Source: Neoarius graeffei (taxonomy: Eukaryota > Chordata > Actinopteri > Siluriformes > Ariidae). Taken from it: a stretch of DNA of 64,000 bases. A program made the translations under genes and the position numbers. Shown here piece after piece: positions 1 to 10,700 of this stretch. The stretch lies in contig NC_083592.1 of assembly GCF_027579695.1 (NCBI RefSeq), positions 38,045,714-38,109,713 on the forward strand. The letters are read 5' to 3'. A model generated the notes under the pieces. It had not been told where the DNA came from. It did no database searches and saw nothing but the letters and a program-made list of their open reading frames with translations. Positions within the stretch are counted from its first letter, which is position 1, and every line of letters begins with the position of its first letter.

Positions 1-600
1 AAGATGTGACGTTTATCTTCAAGTGGTGAAAGTATATTTTACGAGTGAGCAAAGCAAACGAGTGAAATATTTTTCAACATGAGAAGATTAGATAAAACTT
101 CGTCTTCATGCTACCGTGTAATATTCTTTATATTATATGGACACTTCCACAAAAAAATGCAAGCTAATCAAAAGGATTTTAATTTTGAACCAGTTCGCCA
201 TTTTGACAACGCGTGTCTAGTCGGCGGGAAAACGCTGGGAGTGACATCGTCGGAGTGAAATATCAGGAAATGTCACTCGGAGCCGAGATGTATTTCGGAT
301 GAAAAATACAAGTTTTTCAACATGAGAAGATAAACTTCATATCTTCAAGCCAACGTGTGATTTTCATTTTTATGATATAGACATGTTAACAAAGTACCCA
401 AATTTTATCAAAACAATTCATGGATAATCCTCATTAGTGAAAATATTGAAAATTATTCTATCCAGGTTCACTGGATATGAGCAAGCGTACGCTCTGATTG
501 GCTACTCTACTACTAGGATATCAGCTCGTATACCATGAGTAGAGAAAAACAAAATGGCAGAATGCAACAAGTCAGATGCATCACTTTATCAGGTATTTAA
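1..600. repeat. unclassified dispersed repeat, edge of window
   Basis: AT-rich, with an internal near-repeat: a TTTTTCAACATGAGAAGAT block at about 71 and again at about 312, each followed by a similar 'CTTCA...GTGT' block. No coding signal. Recognised only by internal repetition, so the family is unknown; the left end is outside the window. Confidence 0.4.
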
Positions 601-704
601 AAGAAACCGAAATGGCTAAAAGAATTGTCTGCCCCCCCCCAAAAAAAAAACAAAACCTCCTGTTCCACACTCCAGCCCAGTTGGTGGCAGTAATGCACCT
701 TTAA

Positions 705-1318
705 AGTGCCATTCCACCATTGGATGTATTCTTTGGCATAAAATACAATATATTTTGACAACATATATAAATGGTATCACTAGATTAGAGAAATCTTTTA
801 GCTTCAAAATGATATATCAAACATAATTTTTTGACAACGACAAGTATATTAATTTTGCGACCAAAGTCACCTACCCTTTTAATTTCCACGCGTGATGTCA
901 TCGGCAGGTTCCCCTTCTTGTGTAACACGTGACGTGGCACATATTATCAGCAATGGCGGATACAACACGATTAAAAATAATACCAATAAATCTAGCTAAC
1001 TGAAAGATTAACTCAAAATTTTTCGCAATTTTTTTTGGCCCCCATATACGAGGAGAAATGACTCTCTCACTTTGGGGGTTTCCTGGTCTAAAAATAGACT
1101 GACACGTGGTACACAAGAAGGGGAACCTGCCGATGACATCACGTTTCACTACCGCGCGGAAATTAAAAGGGTAGGTGACTTTGGTCGCAAAATTAATATA
1201 CTTGTCGTTGTCAAAAAATTGTTTATCATTTTGAAGCTAAAAGATTTCTCTGTCTAGTCATGTCATAAAATATATTGTATTTTATGCCAAAGAATGCATC
1301 CAATGATGGAATGGCACT
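705..1318. mobile_element. foldback DNA element, TTAA target site
   Basis: A 614-bp element whose two halves are inverted copies: arms of about 230 bp, starting AGTGCCATTCCACC on the left and ending GGAATGGCACT on the right. TTAA flanks both ends (701-704, 1319-1322). Inner landmarks such as the CAAAGTCACCTACCC block recur in reverse complement at 1160-1185. No transposase. TTAA duplication fits the Kolobok or piggyBac superfamilies. It has split an older repeat: outside sequence GGTGGCAGTAATGCACC resumes as GTTGGTTTGCCCACCGCC. Confidence 0.8.
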
Positions 1319-1322
1319 TTAA

Positions 1323-2347
1323 GTTGGTTTGCCCACCGCCAAAAAACCCTAAAGAAGAAAAGAAAATGGCGGTGCGTGTTGCTGAACCAACCGAGGATGA
1401 AATAAAAAGCTAATCGAAAACAAAAAGAAACAAAATATGGAATAAAAGTATTTGATGGTAAGAACATATTCTTCCCCCCCCAAAAGAATAATTTTTATAG
1501 CATTTTTCACAAATTGCTTGTCATTTTGCCAGTTTTTTCACATTGTAAGCGGAAATTATTTTGTCTGACGTTTTGTATAAAGTTTTTATTTATTGAATTT
1601 GAAAAAAATAAAAATTCTCTGTTTCTCAAAATCCAGTGACTGGATAGAATAAAACGATTATTCCACTCAATCTTATTGTACATGACTTGTAGCGAACTCG
1701 GTGCTACGTGCCTCATCAGCTATCAGCTTGTGTACGATGAGATTGAGTGGAATAACTGTTAAAAATGTTACTCATTTCTCAGATCTATGTAATAAGAATT
1801 ATGGCTCAGATTTTGAAGTGGTATCTTTAAAACAGAGCAAGAGGATGGTGAAGCATGCAGAGCAGTATTGGTGAGCATGCTCCTTAAAAATGAACACAAA
1901 GTGCTGTGAATTGCACCTTAACTCCAAAGCATTGTGTCGGCTCTGGTGAGAGGGGAGGGGGGGGGACGAAAGAGTGTGTATCAGTCGTCAGTGCTCACTT
2001 CACTGCTTCATGCTCATGTGCGCAGACAGCTGACTGAAGTTTTGAACTGCTGTGAAGATGGTTTATTTGGTTACTTGTGTTGCAGGAATATACTGCAGTA
2101 TCTCCTGTTGATATTTTTCCAGAGTACAGCTTGCAGTCTGCTTTGCTTGGTTTTGATCAGTAATGGAAACGCGTCCAGGTTTTCTGTTGCCAGAACATTT
2201 TATGAGTGTTGAGGAAATGGGCACCGTATCAGACTGATGTCAGAATCAGCATCTATGCATCCCTAATAAATACTTTTTGCACTGTCTCTGGTGTTGAATT
2301 TTTAGTTAAATAAAGGTGGGGGGAAACATCTGAATATTCAGTTTTAT
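1323..2347. other. no gene seen; small inverted repeat
   Basis: No exon or recognisable element. Contains a palindrome with arms around ATTATTCCACTCAATC (about 1658) and GATTGAGTGGAATAAC (about 1741), roughly 25 bp each. Open frames here are short and lack splice context. Confidence 0.5.
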
Positions 2348-2872
2348 TATACCCCCGCTCCAAAGGAGGGGGGAGGGGGTAATACTGGTTTACCTCTGTC
2401 CATCCGTCCGAAACGCCCTTTTTCTCAGCAACCACAAACCATAGCCATTTGGTACCGTGCTTCAGCTTGGGGTTCTATATCATGTATACCGTTTTCAGGT
2501 CCGTCACACATCGACTTCCTGTTTACCGACTGAATGTATTTACGAAACCTATAGCGTAGATTTACAAAATTTGTCACACTTTTTTTTTTTTTTTTTTTCT
2601 CTCAGCAACTACAAATCACAACTGCTTGAGAGCTTTAGCTTGGGGTTCTATATCCTTTATACCATTTTCAGGTCTGTCGCACATCGACTTCCTGTTTACC
2701 GACTGAAACCTATAGTGTAGTTTTACAAAATTTGTGTCATACTTTTCTCAGCAACTACAAATCACATCTGCTTGATATTTGGTACCGTGCTTCAGCTTGG
2801 GGTTCTATACCATGTATAACGTTTTCAGGTCTGTGGCACGTCGACTTCCTGTTTACCGACTGAATGTATGTG

Positions 2873-3321
2873 GGTGATTCTCATGAAGACCTTCACATTA
2901 ACAAAGTTTTTCACCTCATTTCAGTATTTTTTCAAGTTGAGAGCCTAAAATAGAGTGAACTTTACTATGTTGATCTTTTTTTAATGGAAAAATATTTTAA
3001 TAGAATTTTATTCTTATTTGAGGCTTACATGATCCAGAATAATTCTCATCACGTTACAGTAAATGAGGCTAGATCATGAATTAAAAACATTTTTGACAAT
3101 TTTTCATATTTCCACAAAATATCCCATTAAATGAACAGCACAGTCCATGACAATTACTTTATATATTTTTTGACATTTATTTATTGCCCTCACAGTGCAT
3201 GGTAATGATAATATTGAGTAACGGTAATGAGATACTCTTGGCTAATTTCACAAATAACCTGAAATGCTAGCAACCTATAACTTTGACACATGTTAAAGCC
3301 TTATATTGTGATGATAATCAT

Positions 3322-3394
<73 letters not shown>

Positions 3395-3980
3395 AGTAGA
3401 GTATTAAACCATAACGGTAATGATAATAGACAGTGTAACTGAGGACAGATTTAGCAACATTAACATAAATATCACAAAGTAAGAGAAGAGTGAGCAACTG
3501 ACCTTGTCTCCATTTTGAATCTTGTATCTGAAGTGATGCATCATGGGATAGCTGATCAATTTAAAGGCATGGTGTACTTTTTATAGAGGGGTGAAATCAT
3601 GAAACGGTAATGAGAAACATTTGGTGCGGACAGTTATTTTGTTTAAAATCAAGTACCTTTTTTTGTTCAACACAAAATATTAATATTATGCATAAACATA
3701 GATGTTTTAAAATAACTTTACACTGTATTTTATATAATTAGGAATTTTTATGATTTAAAGTAAACATTAAAAAAAAGGGATGCGGACACAACGGTAATGA
3801 GAATTTCCATAGATTTTTTGTTTAATTGATATAAAAATTAGTTTATATGATGATAAACCATTTGTCCATACAGTGCTCCCTATTTTCTTTACACAAAATA
3901 TCAGAGTTTATGTGAATTAAGTATTGATTTTGGAAAATGCGTCCTGGACATGTTCACTGCAGCTTTATGAGAATCACCCA
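2873..3980. mobile_element. 1.1-kb non-autonomous element with ACGGTAATGA motifs
   Basis: Bounded by inverted ends GGGTGATTCTCAT / ATGAGAATCACCC. It lies inside a tandem-array unit: flanks GACTGAATGTAT and TTTACGAAACC are contiguous in the other units. AT-rich, no open frame. The block AACGGTAATGA recurs at about 3219, 3413, 3604 and 3790, plus a looser GGTAATGATAAT near 3200. Contains (TA)n at 3325-3381. No clean target duplication, so the superfamily is open. Confidence 0.7.
3325..3381. repeat. (TA)n microsatellite
   Basis: About 28 TA dinucleotides inside the 2873-3980 element, followed by a T-run. Confidence 0.95.
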
Positions 3981-4720
3981 TTTACGAAACCTATAGTGTA
4001 ATTTTACAAAATTTGTCATACTTTTCTCAGCAACTACAAATCATAACTGCTTGATATTTGGTACTGTGCTTCAACTTGGGGTTCTATATCATATACCATT
4101 TTCAGGTCTGTCACACATCGACTTCCTGTTTACCGACTGAATATATTTACAAAACCTATAGCGTGGATTTACAAAATTTTCGTCACACTTTTTCTCAGCA
4201 ACTACAAATCACAACTGCTTGATATTTGGTATTGAGCTTCAGCTTGGGGTTCTATATCATTTATACCATTTTCAGGTCTGTCACACATCAACTTCCTGTT
4301 TACCGACTGAATGCATTTATGAAATCTATAGCGTGGATTTTGATGCTATTTCAAAATGGCCGTTTACCAGGATGCTATTTGAAATCCCTGGGGAGAACAC
4401 TGCTCTTTACTTGTTTCAGGGTTAATTATTTGTTGAGGTCACCGTTCATAGTAAGTGTCCTATTCCTTTGATTGCTTGCGTTCTGATGTAAGCGAGAGCG
4501 GGGGGGATGTGTTAGTGAGCAGTAGCTCACAGTTGATCCTGTTTGTACAGAGCGTATATGCCAATAGACATTGTCACAAAGCAGCTTTGGATGGATGTGA
4601 ATTTGGATCCCTAATGAGCAAACAGGATCAGGCATCGGTATCCCATCTGAATGAAACGTTTGGATAGACAGACATGATTGGGTATGATGGTATTGTCTGC
4701 TCTGATCTTTTCCTCTGAAG

Positions 4721-4799
4721 ATGTGGGCCCTTGATTGACCTATGTAGAGGACCTCATGTAAGACACACTGGGAAGATCAAGGCTTTGAAGATTCATAAG
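4721..4799 (+). CDS. tars1: tars1 exon a (end of editing domain)
   Basis: First visible exon, 79 nt: one base completing a split codon, then 26 codons from [13 protein letters not shown] to ALKIHK. It carries the Asp, Cys and His (D-x-C-RGP-H) that line the editing pocket in bacterial ThrRS. It is too short to stand out as an open frame; it was found by translating the stretch before a clean GTATTA donor. The preceding exon (expected to end in ...TVYR) was not found in 1-4700. Confidence 0.93.
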
Positions 4800-7700
4800 G
4801 TATTATTTGATTCAATATCTAGTATTAAGGTTACAAAATATGCATGTTTAGCTCATTTAGGAGTTTGTGTTCCTCTGTGCCAAGTCCTTTTATTTAATAG
4901 TTAAAGGAGATACACAGAACCTTTATTTTTAAATAAATTTCTGAGTGGATAGTATCTCAATCCTTGACTCTTTGTATGCTGCGTAAATGGGAATTTAAAA
5001 AAAAAAGTATATTTTTGAGAGTTAAAATTGACCACAAAGTTGGCATTCGAGCTGCCCCGCTGAGCCAGCCAGCCCTGAGTGCGACGTCACAGCGGGAACC
5101 GGTTTTAAGGCCGAGGCCTTTTACAGCTATAGACCAAAGTCATATAAATAAATTTATGGTGAAAGTAAGAAATACCGTTACCGACTTGCTCAACTAAGAC
5201 TGATTTGACGTCACTGATTGTGGATTGACTCTCATTAAAACAGGATAGGTGTTATAACTTATGCAACATGCATGCATTTTCACTGATAAAAGGTAAAAGG
5301 CGAATTAAATAATCAGATGAACTGAGACAATCACATTCTGAAGCAAATTAAATAATCTTATACTGGTAACTTAAATACCAGTTACATGTATTAATCTAAA
5401 TGCAGGTAAACACCATGTTTGTTGTTTTGTATCCAAATGAGAGTCGGAGCTTACCCGTCTGTGTTCTCGCTTCTTGAAGGCCGTTCTTGTGGCCGATTGT
5501 TTCAAAACAATCTGACTTTCAGTTGTTCGTTCAGTTCTCCGTTCATTCGCTTCTTCCACATAAAGGCAAGATGGCAGTAATATCCAGAAGAGACATCAGA
5601 CAGCTGGTCTACTCATTCTCCATTTTCTCCATACTGAGTACGCCGCCGTTACTGTTCGGCTCAGGCAATTACTGAAACTCGGGATGGGACGGGTCGGCCT
5701 AGTGGTTAGCGTGTCCGCCTCTCGATCGGGAGATCACCAGTTCTACTCACGGTTGGGTCATACCAAAGACCATCATAAAAATGGTACCTACTGTCGTCTG
5801 GCAAGGCACGCTGCAATACAGATGCGAGTGAGGAGTCGAACTCTCGCGGTTACCAGAGGACTAGCCCCCCCCACTGTAACCCTAGCTATGTAATGGGCGA
5901 GAGGTCGAGGGCTACGAAAAGGGAGATCGGCACTGCCCTATGCGCCACGTGGCGTGGGAAGGACTTTTGATTTGATTTGGGTTGGGACGAGACGTCACTG
6001 GTTTTAGCAACAACTGTGGGGAGGTCACTGCCCGAGCGATATGTTGCGTCCTGTCCAGTCCCAGGTTTTACCAACAACCCTCGGCTCACACTCCAGGAGA
6101 ACTGGTTTAACTGAGCTTACTTTCCTTTTCTTTTCTTGTATTTTTCCTTTAATTGTTGGTACTGCACCCTCTTTCAATACGGGCTTATAGCCAATGCTCC
6201 TTGACAAATCAGAGTTTTCGTACGAGTCTTCAGTAAAATGTGCAGCGCAGAAGAGAGACCACTTTGTAGGCGCCCAATGTGCCCATGAACTTCTCGCAAA
6301 ACACATCCAAATCTTTGCAGTTTGAACATTCTTGGGCCATGAATGCAACATAAATCCACCTTCTGTCGTGCTGCTGCACCGGCCAGCAATGCATCTACAT
6401 GACATGACGATAAATTGGCTCAAAATGGACGATCAGAGGTTTAGTATAGCAGAAATGGCGATGAGACCGATAGACTTCCTGCTGTGACGTTCCGGATGTC
6501 AAGGTCATTCACTCAGACCGCTACCTAATCACTTTAATCGTAAAAATTGCAATATTTAGATTTATTCTTAACACTTAAAACTATTCCTATGCCATTCTTG
6601 GGGTCTCAAGGCATTTATAAACAAAGTGACACCATGGTTCCGCGTATCTCCTTTAAGATCCAGAAGCTGTGTATGTGTTTATTTTGTATATAAAACTGTG
6701 TGCCTTGTATTAACTGGAGACGTCTGAATGCTCAGAATTCATCCACATACTGGGAAGGCAAAGCAGACATGGAGACCTTGCAACGCATCTATGGCATCTC
6801 CTTCCCCGACCCGAAGATGCTGAAGGACTGGGAGAAATTCCAAGAAGAGGCCAAGAACAGGGACCACCGCAAACTGGGACGGGTATGGATATGTGGATCT
6901 GTCATTCGTGTCAAACCTTGTCTAATTTACTGCCTTTTTACACAAATGTATACTTGATGCACAAAGCTACATGTCCTACTAGAGATGGCTGTTATATGGT
7001 ATGAATAATAAATGAATTAAGCAGGTTTTTCTAAGGTGCATCGTGGATAAGGTCATAATCTGGCGAACTGAATCATTGTAACATGGCTGGTTAAAGATAA
7101 CTTTTGTCCCAGCTGCTCTATTTTACTTTTCAAATAATTTTTTTTTTTTTCCTCTTTCTTGAAGATGTTACTGTTTTTGAATCTACCTCTTAGCTGGGAT
7201 TATCGTCGCAAGCCTAAATACTGTTAACGTTACAGCTTGAAGATCTCCTTACGAATTGAATGTTTATCATTCAGTATTACAGAGACCGCCGAGTCGTATC
7301 ACATGGTGCTGATTAAGGCTGAGATGATCCAAAGTGCATCTTGATACAGGGCATTTAAAAAAAAAATTAGGTATTATTTGAAATGTAAATATCCCAGAAA
7401 GTATATAGTCTAGGCCAGGGCTTTTCAAAGTGTGGGGCGCGCCTCCCCTAGGGGGTGCCAGAGTTCTTCGGGGGGGGCGCAACGTGAGGAAAAATAAACC
7501 AGAATAAGTTACTATTGCGGACATTTAGCGAACTTCAGCTAGCCTTTGCCAGAGACAAAATGGATCGATTTTTAGTACCTAAAACTACAGTGAGTGAGGA
7601 GACAGAGTCTGGGCCAAGCAAAAAAAAGAAGGAAGTATGACCATGATTATTTAAAGTTTGGATTTTCATGGACTGGATCTGAAGATGCTCCACTGCCACA

Positions 7701-10700
7701 GTGTGTTGTCTGCCAAGAGGTGCTAGCTAACGATGCTATGAGATGTTTAAAATGTGTAAAACAAGATGTTTTTTGAAAAAAAAAAAAGCACATGTGTAAA
7801 AAAAAAAAAGTGTACAACTTTTTTTTTTAATTTTTTTAATATATAAATACGAATGGAACAGGGTGGAAAGGTGGTGTAGTGGTTAGCACTGTTGCCTCAC
7901 AGCAAGAAGGTCCGGGTTCGAGCCCTGTGGCCGGCGAGGGCCTTTCTGTGCGGAGTTTGCGTGTTCTCCCCGTGTCCGCGTGGGTTTCCTCCGGGTGCTC
8001 CGGTTTCCCCCACAGTCCAAAGACATGCAGGTTAGGTTAACTGGTGACTCTAAATTGACCGTAGGTGTGAAATGTGAGTGTGAATGGTTGTCTATGTGTC
8101 AGCCCTGCGATGACCTGGCGACTTGTCCAGGGTGTACCCCGCCTTTCACCCGTAGTCAGCTGGGATAGGCTTCAGCTTGCCTGTGACCCTGTAGAACAGG
8201 ATAAAGCGGCTAGAGATAATGAGATGAGACGAATGGAACATTTAAGTATAGCAACAAAAATTGTAAAGGGGGCGCTGTTGTTTATTTGCTCTCTGAGGGG
8301 GGGGCTGACTCTCCCAAACTTTAAAAACCCCTGGTCTAGGCAAATGAAACTGAACAGGCTTAAAGTTGAGTAATATAAGATTTATTCCTTAAAATTTGAA
8401 TGAGAAATTCAAAAGATATGTGGATTCCATGAACGATTTCACACATTTTCAATATGCATGCTGCCTGAGACACGGTACACGTGAAGTCGGTAGTCCAGCT
8501 CCTGCCAAACACGCTGCAGCATGTCTTTGGTAGCAGTCTTTTCTGGTAACAGGACATTTTTAAAGAATTCTCGCATAAATGCACGCTGCACAGTCTTGTT
8601 CGAGCGTACTCTAATACACAAAATGCCTTTTCTTTTCCAGCGAGTGGCATTTCTATACCTAAAAAGATAAAAAACAAAGTAAAACTTTGACCTGTTTCCA
8701 CACATGCTGTTCAAATTTGTGGTCAATTGAAGGAGAAGTGGCAAAGTTATTAGATTGTGAAATTATATCAAATTTTTTGAAACACCCCGTACTTTTATTC
8801 ATGTCATGATGAATGGAGGAAAGGGGGGGGGGGGAAGATGGGGTTTAGAGCTGTTTTGATGTGGTGCGATACTCGGTTTAAGCGATTCATATTAATGTGG
8901 TGCTGCACTGTTGGGCATGATGCTTGAATTTGATGTTAGATTTCAGAATTTACCATTTACGTTAAATTAATCCAATACGATTAATGGTGTTTTCTTAATT
9001 AAAACACAAGGGAGCGAGTGGATATAGATACTGAGGCACAGTGGTTGCTAATTAACTGAAATGTCCAGTATTGATTTATGTAGTGCAAAGGATTGTCATG
9101 TCTCATTAGACTGGATTCATAATGCGTGTGCTCCATTGTGCCTTCTCTGGATCAGATTACAGCGGTGCAAATGTACGCAAGAATTTACATTTTTGACAGC
9201 GATAAAAGAGAGACCTTCTGCTTTTTCAGTTTAAGCAGCGATCAAATGCAAATAAAACTCCCCTTTCTGAAAATCCGATTCACTCCGAGGCTTTCTTACT
9301 GTTGCACATCTGGGAAACTTGCTAAGCGGCAAAGTTTTTGTTTTGTCTTGACATTTCTTGAAGGATTTTCACCAAATTTGGCAGGTAGGTCTGAGGATGA
9401 CCTGGAATTTTGCAGATGTAAACAATTTATGTACAGGCCCCAAGGGGTCACTGGTTGGCCCCTGGGTGGCGGATATTTGGATTTTTGTCTGTCTTGGGTT
9501 AACATCACCATTTCTCAACGGCTCTTCACCAAATTTCACTACGTTCAGACTGCAACCTGAAACGACCCATATCCGATTTGTTGTGAAATCCGATTTTTTT
9601 GTTAGGCCGTTCACATTACCAATTATATGAGACTTGTATGCGATCTCCAATATGAACGGAAAACGACCCAAAAGTGTCCCGCATGCGCAAATTGACACGT
9701 AATAAGCACATCTACGTAATACGTAAACAAAAAAAAAAAAAGCGCACTCAAGTTTAATGATTTTCTTTTTTTTTGTTTGTTTAATTATCGTGTTAGTGTG
9801 AGGTCTCGTATGTGTTTTTGTTTCTGAACTGAAATGAAAACGTGTAGCCTGGTAACGAGGGTTGACTCCTAAATATGTCTCTAATTTCTATACAAGTGCA
9901 CTACATGTTACTAGGAAGTAATGGATTTTTAAACTCTATATAGTGCACTCGAGCTTCAGTAGGCAGTCATTTGGGATACGGCCGCTGTATTACCAAACTC
10001 TTAATTCAGGCTTAATAATTTGCACATATTTATTTCGTCATATTAATAAACTTTTTCTGCATTTTTATAAATATTTATTTAGATTGTTTATAGCCAGCTG
10101 AATTCTGCAACTTCTCTCAGCGCTGGCTCAAGGTGCATAAACACCAGTGCAGTTTGCTATGGAGATGAGGCGAGACCTGGCGATGTGGTACAGGATGGTT
10201 TTAGTTATAAATCAGTTATAGAAACTGTTTTATTTAATCAGGTTAACAGATAAACATCCAGGTCCCTACCAAATCCACCATTAGCTTGATCAATTCTATA
10301 AAAGTCTGTTTAAATTCTGAAAACTGTACAAATGTTGTTGTTTTCCACCAAAGAGGCGGGATTAGCCAACGCAGAATAGTGACGTTTGTCTCTTGTTGAT
10401 GACGTGTAGGTCGCATGAATGCGACCTGTCCGGTCAGACTGCAGTCGCATGTGAAAATATCGGATATGCATCGGGTTTAGGACCACATATCCAAGCGGCC
10501 TGGGTCGCATGTGAAAAAATCGGATCTGTGTCGTTCAGATTGTCGATAACAAATCGGATACAGGTCGCATATGGGCAAAAAAATCGGATACGAGTCGTTT
10601 CAGGGTGCAGTCTGAACGTAGTCTTTGACATGGAAGTCTGGGGGCAACCCAGAATTTTGCAAACGCCAGGTAACCTGCTAGTTGTGGATATACTAAGCTG

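Larger units (their letters stand above)
2348..4340. repeat. ~170-bp tandem array, five units, interrupted
   Basis: Units share the block GCTTGGGGTTCTATA, then CATCGACTTCCTGTTTACC and CTCAGCAACTACAAATCA, at about 2465, 2638, 2795, 4074 and 4245, spacing 160-173 bp. It starts in a G-rich TATACCCCCGCTCC segment. An unrelated 1.1-kb element (2873-3980) splits the third unit. Reading frames across it are repeat shadows. Confidence 0.8.
4905..6652 (-). mobile_element. THAP-domain DNA transposon, TTAA site (Kolobok-like)
   Basis: Ends are inverted: AGGAGATACACAGAACC on the left and its near reverse complement GGTTCCGCGTATCTCCT on the right, each flanked by TTAA (4901-4904, 6653-6656). It carries an antisense THAP-domain exon (6121-6405) and probably a second exon (about 5456-5550). 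THAP plus TTAA duplication is the known signature of Kolobok transposons, so this is the inferred class; P elements also have THAP but make 8-bp duplications. At 1.75 kb, with a SINE inside (5692-5982), it is far too short for a full transposase. It lies between tars1 exons a and b. A second copy of the left end is at 30294. Confidence 0.75.
7416..8333 (+). mobile_element. hAT transposon relic (Charlie/ZBED-like), internally deleted
   Basis: Inverted ends CAGGGCTTTTCAAAGT and ACTTTAAAAACCCCTG with an exact 8-bp duplication GTCTAGGC (7408-7415, 8334-8341), the hallmark of hAT. It keeps only the start of the transposase, then a deletion, and carries a SINE (7861-8228). Without the SINE it is about 540 bp. 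Confidence 0.88.

Noticed and set aside
2457..4471. Related frames at 2457, 4219 and 4226 (LGVLYHVYRFQ type) as a gene family
   Set aside because: They are the same ~170-bp tandem unit in different frames, with no consistent frame kept.
1..4700. Search for the tars1 exon before 4721 (expected to end TVYR)
   Set aside because: No stretch translating to the expected KFKCRILNEKV-type sequence before a donor was found; it is probably upstream of the window.
9126..9560. 144-residue plus-strand frame
   Set aside because: Covers a dispersed non-coding repeat seen again at 13383; no domain and no splice context.
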